Part shown: one piece after another, positions 63,001 through 64,000 of the stretch
Numbering within the stretch: position 1 is the first letter of the stretch
How the letters are laid out: each line of letters starts with the position of its first letter
Source: Cruorifilaria tuberocauda
Lineage: Eukaryota > Nematoda > Chromadorea > Rhabditida > Onchocercidae
Direction of reading: 5' to 3'
NCBI GenBank assembly: GCA_013365365.1
Contig: JABVXU010000001.1
Span: 744,001-808,000 of the forward strand
DNA length: 64,000 bases
Program-made: the position numbers and the translations under genes
Notes under the pieces: model-generated
Databases searched by the model: none
Told to the model about the DNA's origin: nothing
The model's input: the letters and a program-made list of their open reading frames with translations, nothing else

Positions 63001-64000
63001 ACTAAGAATTTATGACAAACAATTTCATTAACATAAGTCTCAAGAATACAAAGGGTTCGTAACTTTATATTACAAAATTATTTTAGATTTCCCACAGTCT
63101 CTGCTATTCAGTTTGACTCTTAATATGCTATCAGTTGTATTGTTATCATCGATCTTCAAAATCACTTCCCGTACTCTCATTTCGCAATTTTCAAAAATAA
63201 TAATTACTCAATGAGTATTAAGCTGCGGAAGAGGGAATATGTGACTGAACTACTTGATAAAGAAAACAAAAAGTTTTCCTAACAGCAGAGGATCAAAATA
63301 TCAAACTGATCACAGGTTCCCATCCTCTCATTTTGAAGATAAATTATTTTTGGCTCCTTCAAGTAACCTCTTTTCTATTAAAGGTCATAGTAAATAGTTC
63401 ATATAAATCTGTTCAGAATGATATAAATATGATTATTATATTCCCTACAGTTTTATTCCCCTTAATTCTCTGTGGATTGGTGGCATAATTATACTCTACC
63501 TTTTGGCTAACAATTACCAGTAGACGTATGATGAATTGCATTGATACCCGAACTTTTCATAACGCAACTCACAAAATGCGTTAATTTTGTATTCAATGTC
63601 AACTCGCAGTTTGATAGCATTGCGGGTATTTCATGCGTGGAAGGTTTCAGGCTTATTTCCACGTATAAATGGATTTCCTGATTCGCTGTTAGTTAAAGTT
63701 TTTCCAATTTTTGACGATTAAATAACTTGAATCAGTTTTTATAATGCTTCATTACCACTATCATTTCTTCATCATCACAGTTTTAACGCACACCTCTTTT
63801 CACTTCTTCATTAGCGCCTCATCCATTTGTTAAACCTTCCCTAAAAGGAAATTCTTCAAAGTAATTCAGAAAATACCAAGTGAACTGTTTTGATGGATTG
63901 TACAATTCGAAATAGATAGCTGGAAAGAAATTGAAGTAGGACAAAGAAGGGTGTAGACATAATGACGCATGAATAAAATGCTGAATCGTAATTCATTATT
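60072..64000. other. Gene-poor right end of the window
   Basis: 3.9 kb upstream of the Argonaute start. AT-rich, no recognised gene on either strand. Minus-strand CTAATTGTAG at 60081-60082, nine bases before the Argonaute ATG, may be its trans-splice acceptor. The plus-strand segment at 60588-60739 after a TTTCAG is somewhat less AT-rich and codes for a Cys-containing frame, but I cannot connect it to a gene. The frame at 62244-62483 has no support. Confidence 0.5.
60081..60082 (-). other. Predicted trans-splice (SL) acceptor of the Argonaute gene
   Basis: AATTGTAG on the minus strand ends nine bases before the ATG at 60071 (AATAGTTCA between). Weaker polypyrimidine tract than the other examples in this window. 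Confidence 0.4.

Noticed and set aside
1..64000. tRNA, rRNA, CRISPR, insertion sequences or Wolbachia-derived DNA
   Set aside because: I looked for tRNA T-loop motifs, repeat-spacer patterns, transposase frames and bacterial-style long open frames and saw none; a covariance-model scan would be needed to exclude small RNA genes.

Overview
The window is nuclear DNA of a nematode, most probably a clade III parasite of the filarial type. The reasons are a very AT-rich base composition, genes cut into many small exons by short AT-rich GT-AG introns (mostly about 50-400 bp) with TTTTCAG-like acceptors, splice acceptors within 2-20 bp of several start codons (the mark of spliced-leader trans-splicing), and a worm-specific Argonaute. 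I cannot name the species. I see no prokaryotic, viral or Wolbachia-like segment.

Eight multi-exon genes could be rebuilt exon by exon, with reading frame kept across nearly every junction. From left to right they are: (1) palmitoyl-protein thioesterase 1 on the minus strand, cut by the left window edge; (2) an SLC22-like major-facilitator transporter, minus, 560 aa; (3) ubiquitin-activating enzyme E1 (UBA1), plus, 23 exons, 1063 aa; (4) an M17 leucine-aminopeptidase-like protein resembling C. elegans W07G4.4/LAP-2, plus; (5) a small four-helix membrane protein, minus, 154 aa; (6) a germinal-centre-kinase family MAP4K with a C-terminal citron-homology domain (MAP4K3/GCK-2 type), plus, 839 aa; (7) a PAPS transporter of the SLC35B2/PST-1 type, minus, 411 aa; (8) the spliceosomal HAT-repeat protein Crooked neck (CRNKL1), minus, 744 aa; and (9) a WAGO-clade Argonaute, minus, 22 exons, 1073 aa. 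Counting the partial first gene this makes nine loci.

Between the genes lie long AT-rich stretches (2.1-4.9 kb, 8.7-14.8 kb, 24.4-25.8 kb, 31.9-36.2 kb, 45.6-48.0 kb, 60.1-64.0 kb) where I found no convincing gene. They hold a near-perfect 29-bp inverted repeat at 32.0 kb, a diverged 34-bp direct repeat around the aminopeptidase gene, an AT microsatellite, purine/pyrimidine tracts and a local GC-rich patch upstream of UBA1.

The genes are mostly housekeeping: lysosomal depalmitoylation, ubiquitin activation, peptide turnover, sulfation supply to the Golgi, stress/nutrient kinase signalling, pre-mRNA splicing. The notable exception is the Argonaute. It keeps three of the four catalytic residues of a slicer, has Ser where the fourth (His) should be, and carries an RPRGRG motif at its N-terminus. 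It lies directly upstream of crooked neck on the same strand. Two introns, one in each of these two genes, appear to use GC instead of GT donors. The UBA1 gene has a basic nuclear-localisation-like motif in exon 1 and an in-frame Met at residue 40 just after it, which parallels the UBA1a/UBA1b start-site arrangement of mammals.
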